Of a DNA stretch of 64,000 nt, positions 43,673 through 53,731 are shown piece by piece. A program made the translations under genes and the position numbers. The notes under the pieces are model-generated. The model searched no databases, was not told where the DNA came from, and saw nothing but the letters and a program-made list of their open reading frames with translations. Location: contig JAACJK010000002.1 in NCBI GenBank assembly GCA_013368325.1, positions 62,001 to 126,000 on the forward strand, written 5' to 3'. Position 1 is the first letter of the stretch. Each line of letters opens with the position of its first letter. Source of the DNA: Ephemerocybe angulata (Eukaryota > Basidiomycota > Agaricomycetes > Agaricales > Psathyrellaceae).

Positions 43673-44097
43673 AAGGCCTGTATTTGTTTCTTCTGTTCAC
43701 CAATAGTTTTACCTGTGTACCTTTACCAATTTCCTGGATTGATTGTACCACCCAAATTTGCCAGCACGATAAATACAAATTGACTGTCCCGAAGAATCGA
43801 CCACCCGACTAACCAGACACAGGTGAACCGAGGACCCGAGGAAGCGCCCACCCAACCAGCCACCCGCTGTGGCGCGGTGATTTCGGATATTCGGACAAAT
43901 GTAAGCCGGTGTTCCAAATGTAATCACACTATTTTAAATTAGGTGCCGGTGTTCCAACAGCATGACTCAAGTGACATGATGTCAAGTGGGTCATGGCTGC
44001 CGACATCACTCAAGTGGGACCTGTCGGCCTATGCCAATTGGGCCACATGCAAACTCTGTCAACCCATTAGGCAGGTGACATTCCCATGTTATAGGGT
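43673..44097. promoter_or_regulatory. Right terminal region of the KDZ-type element
   Basis: Non-coding. It contains a nested palindrome at 43961-43995 (catgactcaagtgacatgat, then gtcaagtgggtcatg), and actcaagtgggac at 44008-44020. It ends ccatgttatagggt at 44097. Confidence 0.5.
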
Positions 44098-45551
44098 GAC
44101 CCTGACACCCATGAGCGGGTAGCAGATTTTTGTTTGTCCCTATGGATGGTCGAGGCTGCTTCTCCGAGGATAGAGGGGGCCACATTTACCACTGATGGGT
44201 ACTGGGAATGCGTCTTTGCGAAGTTCGACGCTCTGTGGAGGTGTACCGCCCACGAGCCGACTCGGGACCACATCGTGCGGAGAGTGGGCGCATTCGACCA
44301 CGCAAATCTCAAACTGTTGGTTAGCTCGCTATACCGGGAGCTTATTGATTGGCCAGCGACGCACATGGCGACGTACCGGAGCAACCCATCCACATTCGAT
44401 TGCCAGAATGTTGTTCGCTATGTCCAAACGGCCACAATGCTCTGCGACCACAACCCCGAGTTCTTTCGGGTCATGCTGGAGATGCGCTTTGCCACTCGCG
44501 CCTACAAGGTTGCCTGGGACCTACGACATGGCCAATCGGTGCAGCATTGGGGGGGATCCATAGCCGGGGAGATCGCCAACCTCCTGTTTGGTCCGATGAC
44601 ATTGCTGTCAAAGGAATCTCCTAGATTGGTCGTGGAGCTCCTCGAGGCAGGCCTCCTTGATATCCTTGCTTTTGAGCTCCTCTCTCAACCGCCAGAAGGG
44701 GGTGCACGGAATTTCGACGAATGGCAGAGTTTCGGCGCCGGCTTGAACCCTTTCAAAACCCTTCTCCACTTTTGCCAATACCCACGCATATCTGCTGCAG
44801 TGAAAGCTGCGATCGATCGTCTCCCGAAAGAAACCCAGGAAGCGCTCTCGAGCAACTCGATCGCAAGTCGATACTGGGGGCCTTTTTTCAATGAATTTAT
44901 ATATTATCAGATTGCGGTGGAGATACTAGAGCACCGCGCTGGTCGTTTGTGCGACTCCCTAGAGGTGCGAGCCTTCCGTCCACCAATTCAGCTACTTCAC
45001 TGACTCGCTTATCCAGCATTATACAAAGAAAACAGAAGAGCAAACGGAGATTGCGACCCAGTGCTCGTGGTGCCATACCACCATGTATTGTTCGCGAGAA
45101 TGCCAAACAGAGGATTGGAAAGCTTTCCACAGACGAGAGTGCTCCAGAAATCGAATCCGACGCATAGGTGTGTCCTTACAAACTCTAGATTTGCTGTAGG
45201 TTCATTGAACTTCATACTCGATCACTAGACCAGCAGCTATCTGGGACCTGGGTCTCTCATCGTGCACGACTTTTCAAATTTATTCACCTCCAAATGATCA
45301 TCTCCAAGTGCGAATTCCCAGAATTACCTCCAGGAGCTCAAATGTTCAGCCCCATCGTCATTGTTGACGCCACGGTGTTCCCGAGCCAGAGCTATTACAT
45401 GGACATTGCCGACCCGCGTTTTGATATCCTCGACGATATGAAAGCAGACAATCGCTATGCAGCAATGATGCGGAGTAGTGTAGGCGATCGGACAAAACTA
45501 CTCGCTATCATAATGGTGGGCTTTGGAAGGCGGAGAGTGAGCGCGTTGGCA

Positions 45552-45584
<33 letters not shown>

Positions 45585-45801
45585 GGTGGACTCTCGGTAT
45601 CGGTGGCGGCTACCTAGTGCGCCCGTCAACGTCTCAGAGTATTGTCGGTTTTACCCGAATGTGAATGTGTCGTGTACCAAGGAGGAAATGCGTTTACGCA
45701 CGCGCGACGGAGCTTCGCTCCGGCGCACAGTGTGGGACTTAGCTTTCCGTTGCCGTGCCGGGATAGTTCCAGATGGGGAGGGGCGCCTAGGCGCTCCTCC
45801 T

Positions 45802-48800
45802 TCATCTGTTCCTCCCCGGGGGACGGAGTTGGTTGGCTATGCCTCCAGTACCCACTAAAACCCCCTCATCCTCTGGAAAGGTCCTGAGGACGCTTTGGTT
45901 TTTGGTTGAAGCTATGCCCTTCCAAGTACGCTTTACCTCTGCGGGTCTGAGCGCCTTTTTGCCGAAGGCCAGCTTGTTCGTAAGTGCCCAGTCTAGGCGG
46001 AGTCTTCTCTCAATGGCTATTTTCCACCTAGCGGATATTTCTTTACGAGTGTGCATATTTAGGACGTTTTGTTCTCTCCCGATCCGCCATTCACACCTGA
46101 GCAACCATATCAGGTACGCGGATTCTGAGATTATAATTCTAAGTAGTCGCGTGCGTCCGTCCAGTACTTTTCCGTTGCTGTCTTTTACCTCCATTACGCT
46201 GATGCCTAGGATTAGACCTAGTGTGATCTCCGGCCATGGCAGGCCTGTCCGTTGCCACGCTCGCTTTGCGAGCGCCCATACCGTTTCTTGTCCCGAGACT
46301 CGGCATTCCGTGAATATGTGCTCGAGGTTCTCCACAGGTGCGTTACACTGCGGGCAGACATGTCTGTCTGGATTGATGTACTTCCAGAATTCCCCTACCT
46401 TGTGGCCCCTGTGTAGCGCTTTCCATGCGAATACGCTGAATTTCTGTGTCAGTACTCCTTTTTTTCGCTGCCGTAGGGACTTCCAGATGTGTTCGGGTGT
46501 GTGATTCGTGCCTGTGAGTGATTCTATGGTCGCCCTTGTGTTGGACATTGTCCTTTCTGTTCGCGCTCTCTCCCCCGTGTTTGCTCTTTCCTTGATCAGT
46601 TTGTATGCGTTCCTCTGGGTAAGTTCGTTCGCCTTAGCGCCTAAGGCTCTCAGTTTTTCTCCTGCAGATAGGTCGATGTTATCGGGTGTGTCTTTACGCG
46701 CGCCTCTGTTTGCCCACTCGTCCGCACCATCGTTCCCGGGGTCACCACTGTGGCCTTTTACTTTCTTCAGTAGGATTGTGGTCTTTGACGTCGCGACCTC
46801 GCCCAGGAGTGCTCGCACTATGTCGGGGTTCTTTACCCCCACGAATCCTTTCGCCATCCATTCGCGGGCTAGCTTGGTGATAGTGTCAATCGTGTATTGT
46901 GAGTCGCTTACTATTTTAAGCTTGTCTGCTCCTTTGTTTTGTTGTATGCTAACTAGTGCGGCTATCAACTCGCCCGTATTGTTGGTTTGCGGGTGAGGGT
47001 CTCCTATTCTCAGTGCAGTATTTCTCTCGTCCTCATCGCCGTACCAGATCCCACTGCCGCACTTGGCGTTCGCTGTGCCGTTCTCGTGGCACGAGCCATC
47101 CGTATATACTTCGACCTCCCCGTGCTCATCTTCAGTTTCAACTGCTGTGGGCGTACCTAGCATTATTGTTCCATGTACGATCTCCTCGGGGTCGGTGAAC
47201 ACTCGTATGTGGTCGGCTGGGTGCGGGTATCGGGGTAGGGGGTGGGGTGCCGCTGTGTACGGTCCTTCTTGGGTCTCGGCGTCTATTTCGGCGCTAGCGC
47301 CCTCGGGCGTCTCTATTCTCGGGTCCCATATTCCGGTTAAGTTGTTCAGCTTGCGCACAGCATTTTGCCTGCATTTTGTGGGGTTTTCGCAGCCCTTTTC
47401 CCTATCTCGTTTGCAGTTTGCGCATTTGCAGTTCTTTCGTTTCGAGCAGCCCGTCGTATTTAGGCGCTCGGCGTGTTCGAGCATGTTCCCCACTGTTACG
47501 ATGTCGTGAGTCTCTCGTTGGCAGAGTCCCCAATTGTCGCCGTAGATCGACTCGAGTTTTGGTTTGGCCCCTATGTGGTACCATATAGGCATCTGTAGTT
47601 TAAGGTCATTTGTTACCTCGGTCGCTGCGAATTTGGTGTTGTATTTGTATGCGGCTGCCATCATGCGTCTGAGGTTACTCGGGAGGTCCTTAGAGGACAA
47701 GTTGACTCTCCAGGTTTGTAGGAACGGGTTCACCAGTCCTCGTTCACCCACATTTCTAAATTTTAGCACCGCGGCTCGCGCTAGCACGATATCTGCAATT
47801 ATGCACCAGACCGGCCGTTGTTCTGGTGGGAGGAGGTAAGTTCTTAGTCTCACAAGATCTATAGCCTCGTTCCGTGCTTCTATGTCGAGTAGTCCTAGCC
47901 CTCCTTCGTCCTTGCCCTTTTGGAGGGTAGACATGGCGATTGTGTTGGCCTTTCGCTCGCCGTTCTTTGCCCAGACGAAGTCATCTGTTTTCTTTTTGAT
48001 TTGCTCCTCGGTGGACTTGGGCATGCCCTGGACTCGAGTTAGATATTGGGTGAGGCCTCCAACCATCGTGTTGTGGCCCATCGTGAGGCCTCTAATGGTC
48101 GGGTGATTTTTTGACCATCGGTCGAGGATCTTATCCAGTTTCGTTATGACCGGTTCCCACACGTCGTCCTCGTCTATCTCGTAGCCGAAGTATGCACCTA
48201 GTATTCGTACTGGTTCGCCTTCTTGCGCTATGTGGACATTGGCTGGAATTCTCGCTGATCCTTTCCTGATTTTTCGGCGCCGTCTCATTCTGTGTCTATA
48301 TATCTCGTTGCCCAACGGGATGACCGTGGTTTTGTCGATGTTGAATTTGGCGCCCGACGCCATGCACCATTGGTCTAGGATTTTAACCAGGTCTCCGAAG
48401 CTATCTTCACTGCTTAGAAAGACAGTTGTGTCATCAGCAAAGAGATTTGCTATGAGACGATCTTTCATCCCCTCAAAGGTTAGTCCCTTCAGTCTTGATT
48501 TTCGTAGGGCTGAGGCCAGCGACTCGATTGCCAAGTCAAACAGTAGGCATGAGAGTGGGTCGCCTTGGCGGACCCCCCTTGTTATGCTGAATTTTCGTCC
48601 GGCCACTCCGTTCATGATGATTGAGGTCTTAGCATCGGCGTAGAGGTGTTTTATAGTTTTAATGAAGGAGTCTGGGCATCCAATCTTTTTTAGAGTGGCC
48701 CAGAGGAATGCATGGTCAATTTTGTCGTATGCCTTTTCTTGATCTAGGCATACGATAGCTCCTTTCTTTCCGCTTGTCGGGTGCATGACAAGTCTGATGA

Positions 48801-51153
48801 GTTCAGTCTGGTCGAATATTGACCGTCCCTTGATAAACCCTGCTTGGTCCGGGTGGATCAGTTTGGTAGCCACTTTAGACAGCCGGTTTGTTAGTATTTT
48901 TGTGAGGATCTTGTAGTCAGTGTTAAGTACTGTAATGGGTCTGTAATTTGATATCTCGGCGCGGTCCTTCTTCTTGTAGAGGGGGCACATCCACCCTTCA
49001 GCGAAGTCGGTTCCCGCTGCCACCCCGTGTCTCATTATGTCATTCAAGACGGATGTTAGGATTGCGACTAGGTTTGCCGTCACCTCAGTCTTTCCGCCGT
49101 CTCTTTCCGCTTCTTTCTTGGTTCGCTGGTGATTTTTGATCATAGATTTCCAGACCTCTATGGGTATGCCGTCTAGGCCAGACGCTTTGCCGTTCGAGAT
49201 TTCGAGAGCTGCCCTCTCGACGTCGCGTCCCCTTATCCGGCGGCCCAGCCTTGTTCTGTCGCGTGAGCCTAATTTCTTCTTCAGACCTTTCAGCACATTA
49301 GCTCGGGCTGACTTAGCTCCCTGGCTCTCTGGGTTGTGATCGTATTGTCCCTGGAGCGATTCGTGGTGCTCTGTTGCAATTTCTAGCATTTCATTTGTGA
49401 CTGTGGTGTACTGTGCTGGGCCTGTTCCCGGTTTCTTCAGTCGGGGTATCGTGTCTCGTGGTTTCTTTTCACGGTGTAGGATATAATCGTACTTCGTGTT
49501 CGTCTCTGCGACGAAGTGGTGTCTCGCTTCGATTTTGGTTTTTTGGCGCAGTTTCTTCGCGGCTAGTAGGTCGGTGATGTTGTCCTCGATCTCGTCGAGG
49601 AGTACTAGTTCGTCCTCATTTTCTTCGAGGTTCGCCAGGTCGTGCAGTCGTTCCTTTCTTCTCTGCCACATTTCTATTTCCTTGTCTAGCATAGTTGATC
49701 GTTTCCGAGAGAAGTCTCGTGCGATGGTGAGGAGGTCCTTCTTAAATTCTTTCCAAAGGGTCTGTGGGTTCTCGGATTCTGATCTGGACTCTCTGCATCT
49801 CTCGAGGTCCAGTTCGAGTTTTCGGGCCCTTTTGAGGAAGCTATCCTGTAGCTCGGGGAAGTCCAGTAGGAAGTCCGCTATGGTACTTCGTCCCTTCCCG
49901 ACGTATGGCGTGGAGTCAGTCGCTAGGTAGGCGGTCACCATGTAGTGGTCCAGCGTTTGCATCCCGGTATCTATTATGTTCCATTCGTAGCTGTTGTTGA
50001 AGACTTCTTCGGTGACGTGAATGCGGTCGATTCGCGATCGAGAGTTCACCTGTCCCCTTCTCAGAGTCTTGTAGGTATACTTCGGTTTTTCCCCAAGGTG
50101 TGTGATTTGGTATCCGTCTATTAGTTTCGCTTCTGAGCATACTTCAGCAAATGGTTCTGTTACTCGTGCGTTGTCCGACTTCGCTGGGAGTCTGTCGATT
50201 GAGTTTTCCACCATGTTCAGGTCGCCCAGGAGTACGTCCGGCCTTTTTGTGGGGTCGGCCCTCCAGATGTCACGTAGGGAGGTCCAGAATTCAGCTTTCT
50301 CCGTCACTGTGCCTGCCGGCGCATAAATTGCTGCTATTTTTATTTTAGAGGTGTGTCCCCATTGTACCGTAACGGTCAGCACTCTTCCAGGTATCGTGTA
50401 CTCCGCTTCTACGCTGTTCCAGTTTGTATTGTATTTATTGAGTAGGATTGCCACTCCCCCCTTGCCGCTCGCGTTGTCCGGGTCCGGGCTACTAATAATC
50501 TCAACTCGGTTGTATCGGGCCTGCAGGTCTGTCTTGTGTTCTTCAGTTAGGTGTGTCTCTTGGACGGCAAGGATGCTAAGGCTTTCATCTCTCATTAGGT
50601 CGCTCAGGGTCTTCCATTTGTTTCTACTCGCCCCTGATCCCCCTCCCTTCATATTCAGTGAGGCCACTCTCAATGCGGCTCTAGACCGTTTGCAGCCAGT
50701 TCGGTCTTTTGGGGGTCGTCGTGCGTTGGTCTCGTGAGTTGTTTCTTCTTCCATTGTCTCGTCTCTCCAATCTCGCTGATCTCCGTCTTCAGTTTCGACA
50801 GGCGCGAGCCCGTCTCCCTGTTCGGGAGTCACGTTCAATATATTGGATGACGCCGGTGGTGCTGTGTTGGAGGTAGGGGCCGGTTCTGTCATACCTGCCA
50901 CCCCATTCCGTATTGTATTAGTTTCGAGACTTGTAGTGTCCTCCTCGGCGCCTCGAGACGGGTGGGGCCCGTCGTGCGCTTGTGTGCGCATCGGCGAGTC
51001 TTCACCCTGCGCTTGCCGTCCGCTTCCCCCTGGAGCGTCGTCGGAAACCTGGCTGGCGTAGGAGGCCAGGCCTCCTCCTCCCCCGGGGTGTCTGTTAACC
51101 GTTGCCTGTAGATCGTGGTACCGTTGTGTTATTTCAGTATTTGTGTAATTCAT
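45802..51153 (-). CDS. LINE ORF2: endonuclease, reverse transcriptase, RNase H
   Basis: 1783 aa, uninterrupted. After a polar N-terminus of about 160 residues comes an apurinic-type endonuclease: SLNMKGG, QETHL, LLGDLNM, SRIDRIHV and LDHYMV carry the usual Asn, Glu, Asp and His residues. The reverse transcriptase has NYRPITVLNTDYKILTKIL, DQEKAYDKI, GVRQGDPLSCLLF and the catalytic FADD box. An RNase H domain follows with YTDGSCHENG, NNTGELIAAL, VSDSQYTID and the KKVKGHSGDPGND region. The C-terminal Cys motif is CPQCNAPVENLEHIFTEC. All core catalytic residues I can check are present, so the protein may be active. Domain content places it near the Tad1 group of fungal LINEs. Confidence 0.95.
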   Translation of the reverse strand: MNYTNTEITQRYHDLQATVNRHPGGGGGLASYASQVSDDAPGGSGRQAQGEDSPMRTQAHDGPHPSRGAEEDTTSLETNTIRNGVAGMTEPAPTSNTAPPASSNILNVTPEQGDGLAPVETEDGDQRDWRDETMEEETTHETNARRPPKDRTGCKRSRAALRVASLNMKGGGSGASRNKWKTLSDLMRDESLSILAVQETHLTEEHKTDLQARYNRVEIISSPDPDNASGKGGVAILLNKYNTNWNSVEAEYTIPGRVLTVTVQWGHTSKIKIAAIYAPAGTVTEKAEFWTSLRDIWRADPTKRPDVLLGDLNMVENSIDRLPAKSDNARVTEPFAEVCSEAKLIDGYQITHLGEKPKYTYKTLRRGQVNSRSRIDRIHVTEEVFNNSYEWNIIDTGMQTLDHYMVTAYLATDSTPYVGKGRSTIADFLLDFPELQDSFLKRARKLELDLERCRESRSESENPQTLWKEFKKDLLTIARDFSRKRSTMLDKEIEMWQRRKERLHDLANLEENEDELVLLDEIEDNITDLLAAKKLRQKTKIEARHHFVAETNTKYDYILHREKKPRDTIPRLKKPGTGPAQYTTVTNEMLEIATEHHESLQGQYDHNPESQGAKSARANVLKGLKKKLGSRDRTRLGRRIRGRDVERAALEISNGKASGLDGIPIEVWKSMIKNHQRTKKEAERDGGKTEVTANLVAILTSVLNDIMRHGVAAGTDFAEGWMCPLYKKKDRAEISNYRPITVLNTDYKILTKILTNRLSKVATKLIHPDQAGFIKGRSIFDQTELIRLVMHPTSGKKGAIVCLDQEKAYDKIDHAFLWATLKKIGCPDSFIKTIKHLYADAKTSIIMNGVAGRKFSITRGVRQGDPLSCLLFDLAIESLASALRKSRLKGLTFEGMKDRLIANLFADDTTVFLSSEDSFGDLVKILDQWCMASGAKFNIDKTTVIPLGNEIYRHRMRRRRKIRKGSARIPANVHIAQEGEPVRILGAYFGYEIDEDDVWEPVITKLDKILDRWSKNHPTIRGLTMGHNTMVGGLTQYLTRVQGMPKSTEEQIKKKTDDFVWAKNGERKANTIAMSTLQKGKDEGGLGLLDIEARNEAIDLVRLRTYLLPPEQRPVWCIIADIVLARAAVLKFRNVGERGLVNPFLQTWRVNLSSKDLPSNLRRMMAAAYKYNTKFAATEVTNDLKLQMPIWYHIGAKPKLESIYGDNWGLCQRETHDIVTVGNMLEHAERLNTTGCSKRKNCKCANCKRDREKGCENPTKCRQNAVRKLNNLTGIWDPRIETPEGASAEIDAETQEGPYTAAPHPLPRYPHPADHIRVFTDPEEIVHGTIMLGTPTAVETEDEHGEVEVYTDGSCHENGTANAKCGSGIWYGDEDERNTALRIGDPHPQTNNTGELIAALVSIQQNKGADKLKIVSDSQYTIDTITKLAREWMAKGFVGVKNPDIVRALLGEVATSKTTILLKKVKGHSGDPGNDGADEWANRGARKDTPDNIDLSAGEKLRALGAKANELTQRNAYKLIKERANTGERARTERTMSNTRATIESLTGTNHTPEHIWKSLRQRKKGVLTQKFSVFAWKALHRGHKVGEFWKYINPDRHVCPQCNAPVENLEHIFTECRVSGQETVWALAKRAWQRTGLPWPEITLGLILGISVMEVKDSNGKVLDGRTRLLRIIISESAYLIWLLRCEWRIGREQNVLNMHTRKEISARWKIAIERRLRLDWALTNKLAFGKKALRPAEVKRTWKGIASTKNQSVLRTFPEDEGVLVGTGGIANQLRPPGRNR

Positions 51154-51477
51154 TGTGGTTGGGGGGTTACTGGAGCAGTGTGTTTAGCGTCCCATCTCGA
51201 GGCTGCTATCCGAGTCGTGCCCTCGGGTTAGGACGTCTCGACTAGACTTTATTTGTTCTTCGGTGTACGTTACCGTGTGTCGCTTCTAATCGAGTTTCAT
51301 CGTACTTGTGTTTATGTTTGAACTTGTCACTCATTTTGTTGTTGGAGGCTCACACAGGGTTGGAATGGTCAAAGGGTGTTTAATTTGCGCGGGTAATGAT
51401 ACTACGAGAGGAGAAAGTTACATGAAGTGGCGTGGACGCCTTTTTTGAGCACGCGGGAGGGTGGTGGTGGAGGGGGC

Positions 51478-52929
51478 TTAGTAGCCGCGGCCGCGGCCGC
51501 GACCGCCTCTACCTCCACGGTTCCCTCGTCCGCCGTAGCCTCCGTTTCCGCCTCGACCTCCACGGTATCCTCCCCTACCTCCTCTATATCCTCCCCTCCC
51601 TCCGTTGTTCGATCCGCTTGCTGGCAGGGGTGGTGGGATGTAGTAGGGGGGCGTTTGCCAGCCCGCCGTGGTGCTGAAGGTGCAGAAGTGGGCGTGGTGG
51701 TCGTTCGAGTAGCATAGGTCGCACGCGACGAGGCGGGCGTAGCGGGCGTTGGCCGTTCCGAGGGGGGTGCGGATCTGGATGGCCCTCAGGATGGTGGTGA
51801 GTTGGAACTCACCGACGTAGCTCGCCGTGTGGAGGCCAGCCTCGAGCCCCCACTCCGTTCGTCCGTCGTTCGGGTTGGTGCCGGTGCGGGCTCTGACTCG
51901 AACCGTGGTGAGCCACACGGCCATGGCGGCTCCGGGTTGGTACGGCCAGTTTTGGTTAGGGGGGATGTTGAGCAGGTCGTGGAACTGGTCGAGGTGCTGG
52001 CTGATGAGGGCGTTGGCGCCGATGGAGGCTTGGGAGTGCTCGGTCAGGATGTCGCCGTTGAACGCGGAGTACTCGACGTCGCTGATGTCGTTCAGACGGA
52101 TGATGGGGGCGATGCGAGGTAGGGGGAGGCCGGCGACGCCGACCGTGCCTTCTTGATGGTTGATGAGGGAGCGTGTTTCGAGGGCTTGTAGCTGACCGGG
52201 GTAGAGGTTTGTGGCGACGTAGAGTGTCCCCGGCATTTCCCCGTCTATCATTCCTACTGTTGCACGGGCGAGGTTGTGGTTGATGGTGAGGCGAAGGAAT
52301 ACGATGTTGTTGAAGCCGTGTTGCTGGCCGATGATCCTCGTTAGCATGCTCCTGTGCTCGACTGGGTTGAGTCGGTTCCCGCCTGCGACCCAAACCAGAG
52401 CGCGCTCCTCACCCGGCGGGACGTCGAGGAGGGCTTGGTCGGTGGCGTCGAGGTACGCGCGGAGCATCCCCTCGGAGATGTAACGATTGGGGAGGGGGGT
52501 CGCGGGTTGAAGAGAGGGCGAGATGGTGAGCTGGACCTGGGGGCCGGCATGAGGTGCCGGTTGGGCGTTCAACTGGGGCGCTGGGGGTAGGCCGGCGGGA
52601 GGATGGTTGGCGACAGGTGCTTGGGGCGCCGGCGGGGGCGGTTGGTGTTGGGGTGCTGCCGGGATGGCCATAGCGACGGGGTTGGCGGCTGCGGCCTGTG
52701 GTGCGGGTTGTGGGGCAGGGGTGTAGGCTGGGGCGGGGGACGCGTGGTGTTCCTCGTCGACCGTCATGGCATCGTTTCCGTCCTCCTCAACCTCCTCGGC
52801 CTCCTGCATGGCGTTGTCTTGGACGTCTTCGTCCTCTGACAGGGCTGCGAAGTCCCCGAGCTCTCCGGCGACCTTCCCGGTTTCCTGGTCGTCGTTGGCT
52901 CGGGGTCCGTCTGTGAACACGGATCCCAT
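51478..52929 (-). CDS. LINE ORF1: RNA-binding protein with CCHC knuckle and RGG tail
   Basis: 483 aa from the first in-frame Met. The N-terminal 150 residues are acidic then Pro/Ala-rich. A folded centre follows (YISEGMLRAYLDATDQALLD, ALVWVAGGNRLNP). The CCHC knuckle CDLCYSNDHHAHFC (C-x2-C-x4-H-x4-C) lies near residue 405. The end is a run of GGRGGYRGGRGG repeats, typical of RNA binding. ORF1 and ORF2 are separated by 324 bases. Upstream of 52929 protein-like text continues (LAVPRPNALPQQ; before that SLKEWAEQRKTQNSFRVLEE in another frame). The true start may therefore lie further 5', with a frameshift near 53055-53065. Confidence 0.85.
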   Translation of the reverse strand: MGSVFTDGPRANDDQETGKVAGELGDFAALSEDEDVQDNAMQEAEEVEEDGNDAMTVDEEHHASPAPAYTPAPQPAPQAAAANPVAMAIPAAPQHQPPPPAPQAPVANHPPAGLPPAPQLNAQPAPHAGPQVQLTISPSLQPATPLPNRYISEGMLRAYLDATDQALLDVPPGEERALVWVAGGNRLNPVEHRSMLTRIIGQQHGFNNIVFLRLTINHNLARATVGMIDGEMPGTLYVATNLYPGQLQALETRSLINHQEGTVGVAGLPLPRIAPIIRLNDISDVEYSAFNGDILTEHSQASIGANALISQHLDQFHDLLNIPPNQNWPYQPGAAMAVWLTTVRVRARTGTNPNDGRTEWGLEAGLHTASYVGEFQLTTILRAIQIRTPLGTANARYARLVACDLCYSNDHHAHFCTFSTTAGWQTPPYYIPPPLPASGSNNGGRGGYRGGRGGYRGGRGGNGGYGGRGNRGGRGGRGRGRGY

Positions 52930-53731
52930 GTCGTCGTCCGAGTCTACCTCCTCCGCAGCGTTGGGCGAGGTGGGGAGGTTGAAGGGAATCGGGTCCGTGT
53001 TTTGCTGGGGCAGAGCGTTAGGGCGTGGAACTGCTAGTTGGGCGCGGCGGGGCTCACCTCATCCTCGTCGTCGTCCTCGTCTCCGTTGTCGCCCTCTTCC
53101 TCCAGCACACGGAAGGAGTTCTGGGTCTTCCTCTGCTCAGCCCATTCCTTGAGCGAGATAGCCGTCTTGGACCCGGTTGGTTGGGCGGGTGAGCCAGACG
53201 CGTCGACAGGAGTCCCGACCGGGTCCCTGGGGTTGGGGGCCCTTCGGGACTTCTCTCCGTGTGGGTTTTTGGGGGTCTTGCCTGTTGTGGTCTATTGTCA
53301 GATGCGTCTTATTGTGGAATGTTCACGAGTAGTTCCTACCGGGAGTGTGGTTTACGGCATCTGGCCCACGCTTGTCGGCCTTTTTCTTGACAAGGCTGGC
53401 CGGGTGGAGTGGAGCAGCCGGTTTGGCTGAGCGTTGGCATTACTCTCGCTACCGAACCTACGTCTGTTGAACGGATTTGTGAGGGAGTTTGCTGACGAGT
53501 CGATGGAAACCCCGGTTTACTACACTGTCCATCGTCTTCCCATGGCTGATCAATGGTGCTCATATTAGTCTCTAGTGCTTCATCCCTTTACGATGTACGC
53601 CAATCTGAAATACTGGCCTCAACTGTTTGAATCATCCCTTGGTGCCAACTCTGTAAACTGACGCTTGAAAACGGCAAACGAAAGAGAAATTTCTATGGTG
53701 GTGAAATGTAAGAACTGGAATAACCTTTCTA

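Larger units (their letters stand above)
25285..44097. mobile_element. 18.8-kb cargo-bearing KDZ-type DNA transposon
   Basis: The segment is bounded by the direct repeat GACCCTGACA (25275-25284 and 44098-44107). Removing it plus one repeat restores the MYND reading frame with no gap against paralogues. Inside are a TET/JBP-type dioxygenase, a KDZ transposase, an HMG-like protein and four genes of unknown role. Both ends carry subterminal CTCAAGTGGGA-type motifs (25399-25409, 25462-25474, 43964-43975, 44008-44020). I see only weak similarity between the extreme ends and no long terminal inverted repeat. The known duplication size of Zisupton elements, from memory, is 8 bp; 10 bp here may include chance matches. 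Confidence 0.85.
45557..53430 (-). mobile_element. Near-complete Tad-like LINE
   Basis: A 7.87-kb minus-strand non-LTR retrotransposon with a 29-base poly(T) at its left end (45556-45584). The target duplication is GCGTTGGCATTACT (45543-45556 and 53431-53444; 13 bp if the last T is tail). Both ORFs are largely intact, so the copy is recent. Coding-like sequence continues up to the right boundary (KPAAPLHPASLVKKKADK), so the extreme 5' end may be slightly truncated. Confidence 0.95.
24724..53568 (+). pseudogene. MYND-finger gene broken by an 18.8-kb KDZ-type element and a LINE
   Basis: Exon 1 is 24724-24792 (MPELQNKG...WRTEA). Exon 2 starts at 24855 (LLRAAERGSVHHIAKL) and runs to 25284. It resumes, in the same reading frame, at 44108 (HERVADFCLSLWM) and ends at 44964. 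Exon 3 (45017-45167) carries the MYND finger, CSWCHTTMYCSRECQTEDW then HRREC, with all metal ligands present. Exon 4 runs from 45229 to 45556, is cut by the LINE, and resumes from 53445 to a stop at 53566-53568. Without the two insertions the gene would have the same exon plan as the paralogues at 53.7-64 kb. MYND fingers mediate protein contacts; the family's role here is unknown. With the insertions present a normal product is not possible. Confidence 0.93.

Noticed and set aside
44134..45003. A separate MYND gene starting near 44134
   Set aside because: The frame continues upstream through 44108 and joins the exon at 24855-25284 exactly; it is the 3' part of a split gene.
45833..47509. Multiple plus-strand open frames of 130-220 codons
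   Set aside because: Shadows of LINE ORF2, which is one uninterrupted 1783-aa frame with full domain order.
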